A stretch of 64,000 nt of DNA from Novosphingobium profundi. GTDB lineage: Bacteria; Pseudomonadota; Alphaproteobacteria; Sphingomonadales; Sphingomonadaceae. The position numbers were made by a program, and so were the translations under genes. The notes below the pieces were generated by a model that ran no database searches, was not told the DNA's origin, and saw only the letters and a list, made by a program, of their open reading frames with translations. The first letter of the stretch is position 1. Every line of letters starts with the position of its first letter. Location: assembly GCF_020524485.1 (NCBI RefSeq), contig NZ_JAIVLF010000003.1, forward strand, positions 310,001 through 374,000, given 5' to 3'. This document shows, piece after piece, positions 8,670-16,911 of this stretch.

Positions 8670-9521
8670 TCAGGCGGGCACTGTGTCCGAACGGACGGTA
8701 ATGCCCGGGATCAGCCCGAGCTCGGCATCGCTGGCGCCCTGCCCCCACTTGTCACGCGGCGGCATCGGCCGCGCGCGCCACGGCGGGTCGAGAGTGAAGC
8801 TGGAGACGCTGCGCCCTTCGGGCAGACGTCCGTTTCCGCCGCCCTGGGTGTAGTCGTAGTAGAGCGTCATCAGCTCGCGGTGGCCGTGGCGCGCCTGCAC
8901 CACGGGTTCGGCCAGTGTCGCCTCGCGCCACAGGAGCACCCGCGTCAGGTGCTGCGGCACCTCGTAGTCCTCGTAGTATTCGAGGAACCACAGCCGCTTG
9001 AACATCGGCGCGAAGGCAACTTCGGCCCAGCCAAAGCGATCGAACAGATACACCCCATCCGGGCTGTAGTGCCTCAGGAAATCGTCGAGCCGCGCATACT
9101 GCGCATCGACCTCGGCTTTCAATTCCTCGCGCTTGGCCTTGTCCCGGTTCAGGATCATGCGATAGCCCGCCCCGGTATAGGCACCGTCGGTTGCGCACAG
9201 CATCGCCTCGACAGCGTGCTCGTAGGGATCCTGGCGCGCGACCGGAACTTCGGGAAAACGGTCCTCGATGTAGCGCATGATGACCATGCTCTCCTTCAAG
9301 GTCTCCCCGTTCTCCAGCTCCAGCGCGGGAAGCGAGGTCGTCCCCCGCGTCTTCTTCAGGAGCCAGTCCGGGCGCGGCTTGGAAATGTCGATCTCGTGGT
9401 CGACGAGGACATCGCCCAGCCCCTTGAGATCGAGCAGCAGCTCCACCCGTTCGGAAAACGGGCAGCCCGGGATCTGGTACATGCGCAAGGCGCCGCCTTC
9501 GGGTTCATCGTCCCATGCCAT
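8670..9521 (-). CDS. ligG: Glutathione lyase LigG
   Basis: 283-aa glutathione transferase with the omega-like redox motif IPGCPFSERVE; Cys20 corresponds to the essential cysteine of LigG. WLLKKTRGTT, MFKRLWFLEYYEDYEVP and the C-terminal LYYDYTQGGGNGR and RPMPPRDKWG segments match remembered SYK-6 LigG almost word for word. It removes glutathione from the alpha-glutathionyl ketone made by LigF/LigE, releasing beta-hydroxypropiovanillone and GSSG. It lies 12 bp downstream of ligE with GAGG before its ATG, so it is co-transcribed. Confidence 0.92.
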   Translation of the reverse strand: MAWDDEPEGGALRMYQIPGCPFSERVELLLDLKGLGDVLVDHEIDISKPRPDWLLKKTRGTTSLPALELENGETLKESMVIMRYIEDRFPEVPVARQDPYEHAVEAMLCATDGAYTGAGYRMILNRDKAKREELKAEVDAQYARLDDFLRHYSPDGVYLFDRFGWAEVAFAPMFKRLWFLEYYEDYEVPQHLTRVLLWREATLAEPVVQARHGHRELMTLYYDYTQGGGNGRLPEGRSVSSFTLDPPWRARPMPPRDKWGQGASDAELGLIPGITVRSDTVPA

Positions 9522-9533
9522 CTGCGCCTCCCC

Positions 9534-10352
9534 TCAGCTCGCCGTGGCCGGCTCGGCCGAGCCCTGATTCACCGGCGCTGGCTCGATGCCAAGGCCCGTG
9601 CGATCGAAGGGCTCGGGGTCGCCCTCGCGCAGCTTCAGGCCAAACAGCGTGTGCATGCCCGGATGACGCCCCAGCCCACCGTACAGGTCGAAGCCGCGGT
9701 CGAGCCAGTCACGCAAGGGGTCATCCTCGGTGAGCGGCGGCGTGGTGCACACAGAGCCGGTCCACAGGAAGATGGCGAGCGCAGTGTAGTCCGCGTAGTT
9801 CGGCGTCTCACCGCCCAGCCAGGGCGTATCGCGCAGAAGCTGGCGCAGCGGCTCCAGCAGCGGCGGCACGAGCGGCAGCCGATCCTCGCGACCAGCCTGT
9901 ACATCCTCCAGCTTCTGCCCGCCCAGGAACATCGTCTCGCGCGATTCGCGCACGTAGGCATGGTCCTGCGGCAGCGACAGGTCATGGTAGTCGAGGATGT
10001 AGCAGCGGAACCACGGCGCAATGATCGTCTTCCAGAGCCAGGCGTCGAGAAACTTGGTGAGCACCTTCATCGAAGGGCCCTCGAACAGCATCGGGCGATC
10101 CGGATAGGTCTCGTCGAGATATTCAGCGATCTTCCAGCTGTCGAGCACCCACTTGCCATCGTCGACGATCACCGGCGCCCGTTCGGAACGCCCCCCGGTG
10201 CGCTCGGCGATACCGGTAAAGCCGCCCGGCACGATATCCATGTCGAAGCCCTTGTGCGCCAGCGCGTACTTGTTGCGCCACACGAAGGGACTGATCGTGC
10301 AGCCCGAGGCGAGCTGCAGATCGTAAAGCGTTATGCGGTTGTCCTTGGCCAT
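9534..10352 (-). CDS. ligE: Beta-etherase LigE (or LigP-type paralogue)
   Basis: 272-aa fuscimonad-class glutathione transferase. It opens ITLYDLQLASGCTISPFVW, continues HKGFDMDIVPGGFTGIAERTG, and has the acceptor region WFRCYILDYHDLSLPQD and EDVQAGREDRLPLVPP. All of these match remembered LigE. The enzyme uses glutathione to cleave the beta(R)-aryl ether of the Calpha-oxidised dimer, releasing guaiacol. The frame is open much further upstream, but the ATG at 10352 starts the conserved N-terminus and follows the ligF stop by 10 bp. LigP is a close paralogue and cannot be excluded by eye. Confidence 0.92.
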   Translation of the reverse strand: MAKDNRITLYDLQLASGCTISPFVWRNKYALAHKGFDMDIVPGGFTGIAERTGGRSERAPVIVDDGKWVLDSWKIAEYLDETYPDRPMLFEGPSMKVLTKFLDAWLWKTIIAPWFRCYILDYHDLSLPQDHAYVRESRETMFLGGQKLEDVQAGREDRLPLVPPLLEPLRQLLRDTPWLGGETPNYADYTALAIFLWTGSVCTTPPLTEDDPLRDWLDRGFDLYGGLGRHPGMHTLFGLKLREGDPEPFDRTGLGIEPAPVNQGSAEPATAS

Positions 10353-10362
10353 GGCGCGCTCC

Positions 10363-11133
10363 TCAGGCCTGAGCCTGCTCTTCGCTCTTGGCGAAGGGCT
10401 TGCGCGCGGCGAACTCGCTCTTGGACTTGGCGAACATTTCGATGCAGGCGGGACGCGCGTTGATGCGTTCGATCCAGGCCACGAGGTTGGGCGTGGCGGT
10501 CTTGTTGACGATGTCATCAAAACCCTTCTCCATGCCGTTGGCGATGGCGAAGTTGCAGATGTCGGCGAGCGTGTAGTCCTCACCCGCCAGCCAGGTGCTT
10601 TCGGAAAGGCGCTTTTCGAGACGGTCGATCGAAACGCGGATCTTGCGCATTTCCTCGTCCAGAACCTCCTTGGGGAAGCCCGCACGGGCGCTGCGCCACT
10701 TGGCCTGCTGCTCGGGGATCGGGATGCGCTTGACCTTTTCCTCGAACTCCTCGTCCGAAAGCGCGCGAGCCATCGGGCCGATGCCGCGTTCCCAGCCGAT
10801 GGTGGAAACGCACCAGCAGAAGTATTCGTCCACCCACTTGGTCCACACGCGCATCTCGGCGATCTGCACAGGGTCGGTGGGACGCAGCCGGGGCGCATCG
10901 GGGAAGGCGTCTTCGAGGTATTCGCAGATCACGGTCGATTCGGTGATGACGTTGCCATCGTGATCGAGCGCGGGAACCTGACCCCGCGGGTTGATCTTCT
11001 TGAACCATTCCTCGTGATGCTCGAACTTGGTCGGATCGACGAAGCGCGGCGTAAATTCGAGGCCTTTCTCGTAAAGGGCCAGCAGGGGCTTAAGCGAATT
11101 GGCTCCGGGGCCAAAGCTGTACAGCGTCAACAT
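10363..11133 (-). CDS. ligF: Beta-etherase LigF
   Basis: 256-aa glutathione transferase, first gene of the ligF-ligE-ligG-ALDH operon. The N-terminus MLTLYSFGPGANSLKP supplies the Asn/Ser of the glutathione site. INPRGQVPAL, TESTVICEYLED, TKWVDEYFCWCVSTIGW and DICNFAIANG follow LigF of SYK-6 closely. LigF cleaves the beta(S)-aryl ether enantiomer with inversion, forming a glutathione conjugate that LigG then resolves. Order and direction match the SYK-6 ligDFEG operon except that ligD is absent directly upstream. Confidence 0.93.
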   Translation of the reverse strand: MLTLYSFGPGANSLKPLLALYEKGLEFTPRFVDPTKFEHHEEWFKKINPRGQVPALDHDGNVITESTVICEYLEDAFPDAPRLRPTDPVQIAEMRVWTKWVDEYFCWCVSTIGWERGIGPMARALSDEEFEEKVKRIPIPEQQAKWRSARAGFPKEVLDEEMRKIRVSIDRLEKRLSESTWLAGEDYTLADICNFAIANGMEKGFDDIVNKTATPNLVAWIERINARPACIEMFAKSKSEFAARKPFAKSEEQAQA

Positions 11134-11400
11134 CGCGTGGGCGTATCCTCTCCATTTGTGTCCTTGCGGATCTCTCGAATGGCAGAGTGCGTCGCCGCGC
11201 GGCCGGGGGGAAGCCCAGCAGCGATACTATTACAATAGCCAACTGTTTGCAGCCACAGGCCGATGCGCAGGGCCTAACTGTCACTTCCAATACTACTGTT
11301 TGCACTCTTCTTGCCCGCGAGCATCGCCTCTGCTTTCGTTCGTGACACGAATGGCGCACCCTGAAGGCGAATCACGCACACGGCGCCATGGGAGAGAGAC
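11134..11400. promoter_or_regulatory. Divergent promoter region, ligF / Nu GST
   Basis: 267-bp gap between ligF (minus) and the Nu-class GST (plus). It is less GC-rich than the genes and contains ACTGTTTGCA twice in direct orientation (11242-11251 and 11295-11304) and the small palindrome CTATT-AC-AATAG near 11227. No perfect match to the other three operator families of this window was found here. The region probably carries both promoters. Confidence 0.5.
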
Positions 11401-12081
11401 GTGCTGGAACTGTGGACTTCGGAAACACCGAATGGCTGGAAAACCACCATCATGCTCGAAGAGCTGGACGCGAACTACACGTTGCGTCCGATCTCGCTGA
11501 CCAACCGCGAGCAGAAGGAAGACTGGTACCTGGCCCGCAATCCCAACGGGCGTATCCCCACGCTGATCGACCATGAGGTCGATGCCGAGAATGGCGGTTT
11601 TGCGGTGTTCGAATCGGGTGCGATCCTGATCTACCTTGCCGAGAAGTTCGGCCGCTTCCTGCCGACCGACACGATGGGTCGCAGCCGCGCGATCCAGTGG
11701 GTGATGTGGCAGATGTCGGGCCTCGGCCCCATGATGGGGCAGGCCACCGTCTTCAACCGCTACTTCGAGCCCAAGCTGCCCGAGGTCATCGACCGCTACA
11801 CGCGCGAAAGCCGCCGCCTCTTCGAGGTCATGGACACGCACCTCGCGGACAACGAATTTCTCGCGAGCGACTATTCGATTGCCGACATCGCCTGCTTCCC
11901 GTGGGTGCGCGGGCACGACTGGGCCTGCATCGACATGGAGGGGCTGCCCCACCTGCAGCGCTGGTTCGAGACCATCGGTGAGCGGCCGGCCGTCCAGCGC
12001 GGCCTGCTCCTGCCCGAACCGCCCAAGGCGGACGAGATGGCCGAAAAGACGACCCGTCAGGGCAAGAACATCCTGGCCTGA
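11401..12081 (+). CDS. Nu-class glutathione S-transferase
   Basis: 226-aa GST. The N-terminal TPNGWKTTIMLEEL motif is the Nu-class hallmark (YfcG/YghU type), where a Thr and Asn replace the usual Tyr/Ser/Cys and the enzyme works with GSH or GSSG as a disulfide reductase. RNPNGRIPTL and FESGAILIYLAEKF complete the thioredoxin-like domain. In Novosphingobium aromaticivorans a Nu GST can remove glutathione from both enantiomers of the LigE/LigF product. Its position divergent from ligFEG, which already has ligG, suggests a second deglutathionylation route. It starts with GTG at 11401 after GGGAGAG. Confidence 0.88.
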   Translation: MLELWTSETPNGWKTTIMLEELDANYTLRPISLTNREQKEDWYLARNPNGRIPTLIDHEVDAENGGFAVFESGAILIYLAEKFGRFLPTDTMGRSRAIQWVMWQMSGLGPMMGQATVFNRYFEPKLPEVIDRYTRESRRLFEVMDTHLADNEFLASDYSIADIACFPWVRGHDWACIDMEGLPHLQRWFETIGERPAVQRGLLLPEPPKADEMAEKTTRQGKNILA

Positions 12082-12084
12082 GCG

Positions 12085-12522
12085 ATGAGCACACCCACCA
12101 CCCCCTTCCTGACCCGCGAGTACCGCATCGAGTGGGGCCAGTGCGATCCGGCCGGTATCGTCTTTGCCCCGCGCTACATGGACATGTTTGCCGAGAGTTC
12201 GGTGCTGCTGTTCGAAGCGGCGGGCCTCCCGAAGAAGCGCGACATGCTGCGCGAAATGGGCGTTGCCGGTTTCCCGCTGGTGGACCTGTCGGCCCGCTTC
12301 CTGAAGCCTGCCAGCTACGGCGACGTGGTCACCATCGAGGCCGATGCCCCCGTCTTCGGCAACTCCAGTTTCACCATTGCGCACCGCATCCGCCTTGGCG
12401 ACGCGCTCTGCGTCGAGGGCACCGAAAAACGCGTGTGGACCGTGCGTGAGAAGGACGGCAGCGGCCCCCTCAAGGCCGCTCGCGTGCCCGACGACGTGCG
12501 CGCGCGCTTCGCGTCCGGGTAG
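12085..12522 (+). CDS. Hotdog-fold acyl-CoA thioesterase (4-HBT/YbgC family)
   Basis: 145-aa hotdog protein with WGQCDPAGIVFAPRY, which contains the Asp of the 4-hydroxybenzoyl-CoA thioesterase active site. The rest follows the family pattern (DLSARFLKPASYGD, HRIRLGDALCVEGTE). It begins 3 bp after the GST stop, so the two are translationally linked. In an operon facing ligFEG, an aroyl-CoA such as vanilloyl-CoA is a sensible substrate; together with the BKACE enzyme at 15976 it could complete side-chain removal. The family is firm, the substrate inferred. Confidence 0.83.
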   Translation: MSTPTTPFLTREYRIEWGQCDPAGIVFAPRYMDMFAESSVLLFEAAGLPKKRDMLREMGVAGFPLVDLSARFLKPASYGDVVTIEADAPVFGNSSFTIAHRIRLGDALCVEGTEKRVWTVREKDGSGPLKAARVPDDVRARFASG

Positions 12523-12620
12523 AACCGCCAGCAAGCCCGAGGGCCGCACAGTGGCGCCTGCACAGGACACGACAACAAGATCCGGCAGGTGCCCCATATT
12601 GCATGGAGGAGAGGACAACC

Positions 12621-13490
12621 ATGGACAGTGACACCCTGTCGCGCCCCGGCGCGGCCATCGACACCGAGATCAAGTACCTGGTGCCGACCTCGCGCATCAA
12701 CCGTCGCTTCTGGGCGCCGGGCGCGGAATACAACACCGGAGTCTACGACTTCTACCCCGCAACGATCCGCAACGCGCGCCTGCGCGATACGCCGCCCACT
12801 CTTGACGAACACGGCTTCTGCCTCGCCGAGCACCCCACCAAGGTGACCGACTTCGCCGATGCCGATACGCTGAAGGCGATCTACCCGGCCGAAGTCGAAG
12901 AGGTCGCCAAGCGGTTGACGGGCTGCGACTTCATTCACCCCATGGGTGGCCAGCTGCGCTCGCCCGTCGTCGGCGCCGCGGGCGTACAGCCCCCCGCAGC
13001 CGAAGCCCACGTCGATTTCAACACGCCGACCGCGAACGCCATCGCCAAGGTCTTCTATGACCAGATGCGCCCTGATGGTCCGGGCTATGACCGCTTCTTA
13101 TGCTTCAGCCTCTGGCGCACCTTCTCGCCGCCGCCCCAGGACTGGCCGCTCGCGCTGTGCGAGGGCCCCTCGATCGGCGAGGAAGACAGCATCTCCAACT
13201 ACAAGGTCGATGTTGACGAGATCCCGACCGGCGCCGACCTCTTCGCACCGATCCCGGACGAGGAGAAACTGCTCGCCGCGACGATCTTCAAGTACAGCCC
13301 CGGGCACCGCTGGTGGTACTATCCGGACATGACCCGCGATGAGGTCATCTTCATCAAGTTCCACGATTCGGACCACTCGCGCGCCTGGCGTAGCCCGCAC
13401 ACGGCCTTTCACGACACCACGCGCCCCGACGCAAATGTGCGGCGCAGCTACGAATTTCGGGCCATCGCCTATTTCGAGAAGAAGGGCTGA
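12621..13490 (+). CDS. CmcJ/AsaB-like non-heme iron oxygenase homologue
   Basis: 289-aa protein of the family that includes CmcJ, NvfI and fungal AsaB-type hydroxylases. Visible are EAHVDFNTPTA (candidate iron-ligand His and Asp), LWRTFSPPPQDWPLALCEG, a W-rich turn HRWWYYPDMTRDEVIFIKFHDSD and the second candidate ligand in SPHTAFHD before the C-terminal RRSYEFRAIAYF. It resembles the protein at 26702 (SPPPQD-PLALC, WFPDM, HVAF). A role as an Fe(II)-dependent hydroxylase or oxidase of a lignin intermediate is possible; none is known to me. The ATG at 12621 follows GGAGGAGAGGACAACC. Confidence 0.65.
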   Translation: MDSDTLSRPGAAIDTEIKYLVPTSRINRRFWAPGAEYNTGVYDFYPATIRNARLRDTPPTLDEHGFCLAEHPTKVTDFADADTLKAIYPAEVEEVAKRLTGCDFIHPMGGQLRSPVVGAAGVQPPAAEAHVDFNTPTANAIAKVFYDQMRPDGPGYDRFLCFSLWRTFSPPPQDWPLALCEGPSIGEEDSISNYKVDVDEIPTGADLFAPIPDEEKLLAATIFKYSPGHRWWYYPDMTRDEVIFIKFHDSDHSRAWRSPHTAFHDTTRPDANVRRSYEFRAIAYFEKKG

Positions 13491-13544
13491 TCCCCTGACG
13501 CGAGCCGACCACCTGCCGGGGCAAAATCGCCTTCGGAGCCAGAT

Positions 13545-15008
13545 ATGAGCGAGCCAGCGGACAGCCCCCGCGAAACCGAAGCGCCTAGCAGGGATGCGCA
13601 GCACGCCGATCCGCGTGCGGCCGCCATCCTTGTCGCCTTCGTCATGTTCCTCTCGATCCTCGAGGCGACGGTCATTGCGACCGCGCTTCCCGACATGGCG
13701 CGCGACTTTGGCGTTGCGGCGAGCGAACTGGGCATCGGCATCACCGCCTATCTCATGGTCTCGACCGCGTTCCTGCCACTGAGCAGTTGGGTCGCGCTGC
13801 GCCTCGGGCCCCGGCGCGTCCTTACCGTCTCGGTGCTCGGCTTCGGTGTCGCCTCACTCTTGTGCTCGCAGAGCCCGACACTGGGCTTCTTCGTCGCCGC
13901 GCGCGCCTTCCAGGCGCTGTGCTCCAGCCTCATGACTCCGGTCGGCAACCTCGTCCTGCTGCGCATCACGCCCAAGCACCGCCTTGTCGAGATGCTGGCG
14001 ATCAGCACCACGCCCGCACTCATCGCGCCGGTCATCGGACCGCCGCTCGGTGGGTTCCTGACCGAGGCTTTCGGGTGGCCTTCGATCTTCCTGATCAACC
14101 TTCCGCTTACGCTGGTCGGCGCGCTGCTGGCCCGGCGCCTGCTCCCGCGTCTCGCGCCCCAGCGCCTGCGTTTCGATGCGGTGGGCTTCGTGCTCATCGC
14201 CTCCGCGCTCTCGCTTCTCATATACGGGCTGGATCGTCTTGGTGCCCACCCCGATGCCCCAATGGTGCCGCTCATGCTGATGGGCGTAGGCAGTGTGCTT
14301 GCGGTGATGGCCTACCGCTGGCTGCGCCGGATGCGCCACGGGCTGGTCCCTCTCGACGCGCTGCGCCACCAGACCTTCCGCGCAATTTCCTATGGAGCGG
14401 GGATGCTCATGCGCATTCCCCACATGGGCCTCGCGCTGGTCCTGCCGCTCTATTTCCAGCTGGCTTTCGGGCTGTCACCGGGAATGGCGGGTGTCTTGCT
14501 GCTCGCCAACAACCTGGGCGACCTTGCCGTCAAACCCTTCATCAGCCGCATCCTGCGCCGAGTCGGCTTTCGCAGCGGCCTTGTCGTGGGCACCGCGATG
14601 ATGATGGCCGCCAGCGCCTCGGTCGCCGCCTTCACGGCCGCAATGCCGGTCTGGCTGATGGCACTGGCCATGTTCCTGATCGGAATGGCCCGTTCGGTGC
14701 CCTTCACCGGCATGGTCAGCCTCGCCTTTGCGGATGTAGAGGCCGACGAATTGCCCGGTGCCAACGTCCTCAACGCCATTGGCAACGCGCTTTCGGCCGC
14801 CGCAGGCATTTCGCTCGGCGCACTGTTCCTCAACCTTCCGCTGGGCGACGGGCTTGCCTCCGACCCCCTGCCCTACCGCGTTGCACTGCTTGCGCTGTCG
14901 GGAATCGGGACGCTGTCGGTGTTCCTGTTCCTGCGCCTTCCCGCCGATGCCGGAGCCAAGGTCACCGGCAACGCACCCGCTGCTACAGAGCCACCAGTTC
15001 GGGCCTGA
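13545..15008 (+). CDS. MFS transporter, DHA2/EmrB-like
   Basis: 487-aa membrane protein with about 14 hydrophobic segments. The start AAILVAFVMFLSILEATVIA and the motif C region TPALIAPVIGPPLGGFLTE are typical of drug:H+ antiporters of the EmrB/QacA type. It is probably an efflux pump for aromatic compounds. It follows the CmcJ-like gene by 54 bp. Its last 26 bp overlap the 3' end of the convergent XRE regulator. Confidence 0.82.
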   Translation: MSEPADSPRETEAPSRDAQHADPRAAAILVAFVMFLSILEATVIATALPDMARDFGVAASELGIGITAYLMVSTAFLPLSSWVALRLGPRRVLTVSVLGFGVASLLCSQSPTLGFFVAARAFQALCSSLMTPVGNLVLLRITPKHRLVEMLAISTTPALIAPVIGPPLGGFLTEAFGWPSIFLINLPLTLVGALLARRLLPRLAPQRLRFDAVGFVLIASALSLLIYGLDRLGAHPDAPMVPLMLMGVGSVLAVMAYRWLRRMRHGLVPLDALRHQTFRAISYGAGMLMRIPHMGLALVLPLYFQLAFGLSPGMAGVLLLANNLGDLAVKPFISRILRRVGFRSGLVVGTAMMMAASASVAAFTAAMPVWLMALAMFLIGMARSVPFTGMVSLAFADVEADELPGANVLNAIGNALSAAAGISLGALFLNLPLGDGLASDPLPYRVALLALSGIGTLSVFLFLRLPADAGAKVTGNAPAATEPPVRA

Positions 15009-15819
15009 GTTCGCGCAGCTTTTCCAGCTTGCGGGCGTCTTCCTCACCCTTGGGGGCAAAGAGGATGAGGCGCTGACCGGGTGCTTCCTCGATGCCATAG
15101 GAGCTGTGCGTGAAGGAGATCTTGCCCACTTCAGGTACGCGCGCGTTGTTCTCCCCGCCGAAGTGGGCCTGGATCGCGCTGCACTCCCAGAACTCGCGAA
15201 AATGTTCGGACTTCTCCGTCATTTCCTCGATCAGCTCGTCAAAGGCCTCGGGCGTGCCGGCCTGGCTGTAGTCCCATTTCAAACGCGCAACCAGACGCGA
15301 GGCCATCGCGCGGAAGCTCTCCGGATTGCGCTGGTAGCGTTCGCCCAGCATCAGGATCTTGAACAGATTGCGCTCGCTGCGCGGCATGTTGGCGTAGTCA
15401 CGAAAGGCCGCCGTCACCATCCGGTTCCAGCCAACCACGGTCCAGTCCGCGACAATCACCAGCGCGGGCATGCCCAGGGTATCGAGCAAGTGGCGCGTCG
15501 CTGGACGAATGTCCTCGTCCAGCTTGGAGGCGAGCGGCGGCGGGCGATGCTGCGCAAGTCCGAATAGGTAGTCACGCTCGGTGTCGGAAAGCCGCAAGGT
15601 GCGTCCCAGCCGCTCGATCATGGGGGCGGACAGCTGGATCTCGCGGCCCTGTTCGAACCAGGTGTACCAGGTAACGCTCATGCCCGCGAGCGCGGCCACT
15701 TCCTCACGCCGCAGCCCCTTTGCGCGGCGTCGCTCGCCTTCGGGAAGGCCCACTTCGGACGGTGTCAGCCGTGCCCGGGCCGCTTTCAGGAATCGCGAAA
15801 GTTCCTCGCGATGGGACAT
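14983..15819 (-). CDS. XRE-family regulator with MmyB-like ligand domain
   Basis: 278-aa regulator. The N-terminal helix-turn-helix shows the MmyB-class signature LRREEVAALAGMSVTWYTW with EQGREIQLSAPMIERLGRTL. The C-terminal half (VVGWNRMVTAAFRDYANM onward) is the PAS-like MmyB ligand-binding domain, which binds small hydrophobic molecules in known relatives. The ATG at 15819 has a GGGGAAGAGAG ribosome site; a longer frame upstream lacks one. It is divergent from the BKACE gene and convergent with the exporter, so either could be its target. Confidence 0.85.
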   Translation of the reverse strand: MSHREELSRFLKAARARLTPSEVGLPEGERRRAKGLRREEVAALAGMSVTWYTWFEQGREIQLSAPMIERLGRTLRLSDTERDYLFGLAQHRPPPLASKLDEDIRPATRHLLDTLGMPALVIVADWTVVGWNRMVTAAFRDYANMPRSERNLFKILMLGERYQRNPESFRAMASRLVARLKWDYSQAGTPEAFDELIEEMTEKSEHFREFWECSAIQAHFGGENNARVPEVGKISFTHSSYGIEEAPGQRLILFAPKGEEDARKLEKLRELRPELVAL

Positions 15820-15975
15820 CTCTCTTCCCCTTCTCTCTCTCCGACCTGTCACTCCCGGTACCTGTTACAGGGCGTGATAGGATATGTGCTGAACTATTCC
15901 GCCAGCCTCGATCTTGTAGTTTTGCCAGAGTGAACCCGAAATCAAACGGGCATGCAAGGTGAGAGGAGATCCAAA

Positions 15976-16863
15976 TTGGCCAAGAAGGTCTACATTACGT
16001 GTGCGGTTACCGGCAGTTCGCCCATGCCGGACCACCCCAACTTCCCGTTCCGTCCCGACCATGTCGCCGCCGAAGCCCTCGCCGCCGCAGAGGCAGGCGC
16101 CTCGATCATCCACGTCCACGTGCGTGACGGGAAGACCGGCGAGCCTTCGCAGGCGCTCGACGACTACCGCGAGGTCGTGGGTCTGATTCGCGAGAAAAAC
16201 CGCGAGGTCATCCTCAACGTGACCACAGGACCGGGCTGCACCTGGATGCAGAGCGAGGAAGATCCCAAGGTGTGCGGCGAAGGCACACTGATGTTCACCG
16301 CCGAGCGGCGCCTCGAACACATCCTCGATCTCAAGCCCGACATGTGCACCCTCGACATCTGCACCATGCAGTTGTGGGGCGGCGTCGCGATCAACCTCGA
16401 CCCGATGATCACGCGCATGGGCCACATGATCCAGGACGCGGGCGTCATGCCCGAGATCGAATGCTTCGAAGCTGGTGACTTCGTCTTTGCCGACGACCTC
16501 ATGGCTAAGGGCGCGATCCCCAAGAACGTCCCTTTCTCTTTCGTGCTGGGCACCAAGTACGGCCTGCCCGCTACCCCCGAAGCGATGATGTACGCGGCCA
16601 ATCAGATCCCGCGCGGCGCGGCCTTCACCGGCTTTGGCGTCAGCCGTCATTCCTACCCGATGGCCGCGCAGTCGGTGCTTCTGGGCGGGCACGTGCGCGT
16701 CGGCTTCGAGGACACGATCTGGCTGCGCAAGGGCCAGCTTGCCCCCGACAACGCCGCCCACGTGCGCTGGGCCGTCGACCTCATCAACCGCATGGGCGCC
16801 GAGGTATCGAGCGCAGGCGAAACGCGCGACCTTCTGGGCCTGGCGAACCACGCCTACGCCTGA
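15976..16863 (+). CDS. Beta-keto acid cleavage enzyme (BKACE family)
   Basis: 295-aa TIM-barrel enzyme of the BKACE (formerly DUF849) family, which condenses a beta-keto acid with acetyl-CoA and releases acetoacetate plus a new acyl-CoA. The zinc ligands are seen in IIHVHVRD (two His) and in GHVRVGFEDTIW (Glu). The residue after GFED is Thr, where many family members have Asn, which may mark a different substrate. Vanilloyl acetate, made from the LigG product, would give vanilloyl-CoA. The TTG at 15976 is preferred because GAGAGGAG precedes it; the ATG at 15952 has no ribosome site and lies upstream of that Shine-Dalgarno. Confidence 0.85.
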   Translation: MAKKVYITCAVTGSSPMPDHPNFPFRPDHVAAEALAAAEAGASIIHVHVRDGKTGEPSQALDDYREVVGLIREKNREVILNVTTGPGCTWMQSEEDPKVCGEGTLMFTAERRLEHILDLKPDMCTLDICTMQLWGGVAINLDPMITRMGHMIQDAGVMPEIECFEAGDFVFADDLMAKGAIPKNVPFSFVLGTKYGLPATPEAMMYAANQIPRGAAFTGFGVSRHSYPMAAQSVLLGGHVRVGFEDTIWLRKGQLAPDNAAHVRWAVDLINRMGAEVSSAGETRDLLGLANHAYA

Positions 16864-16911
16864 GCGCGTCCGTCACCATCTGAGAGAGCATAAAGAGGGA
16901 GTGGAGAGGAC

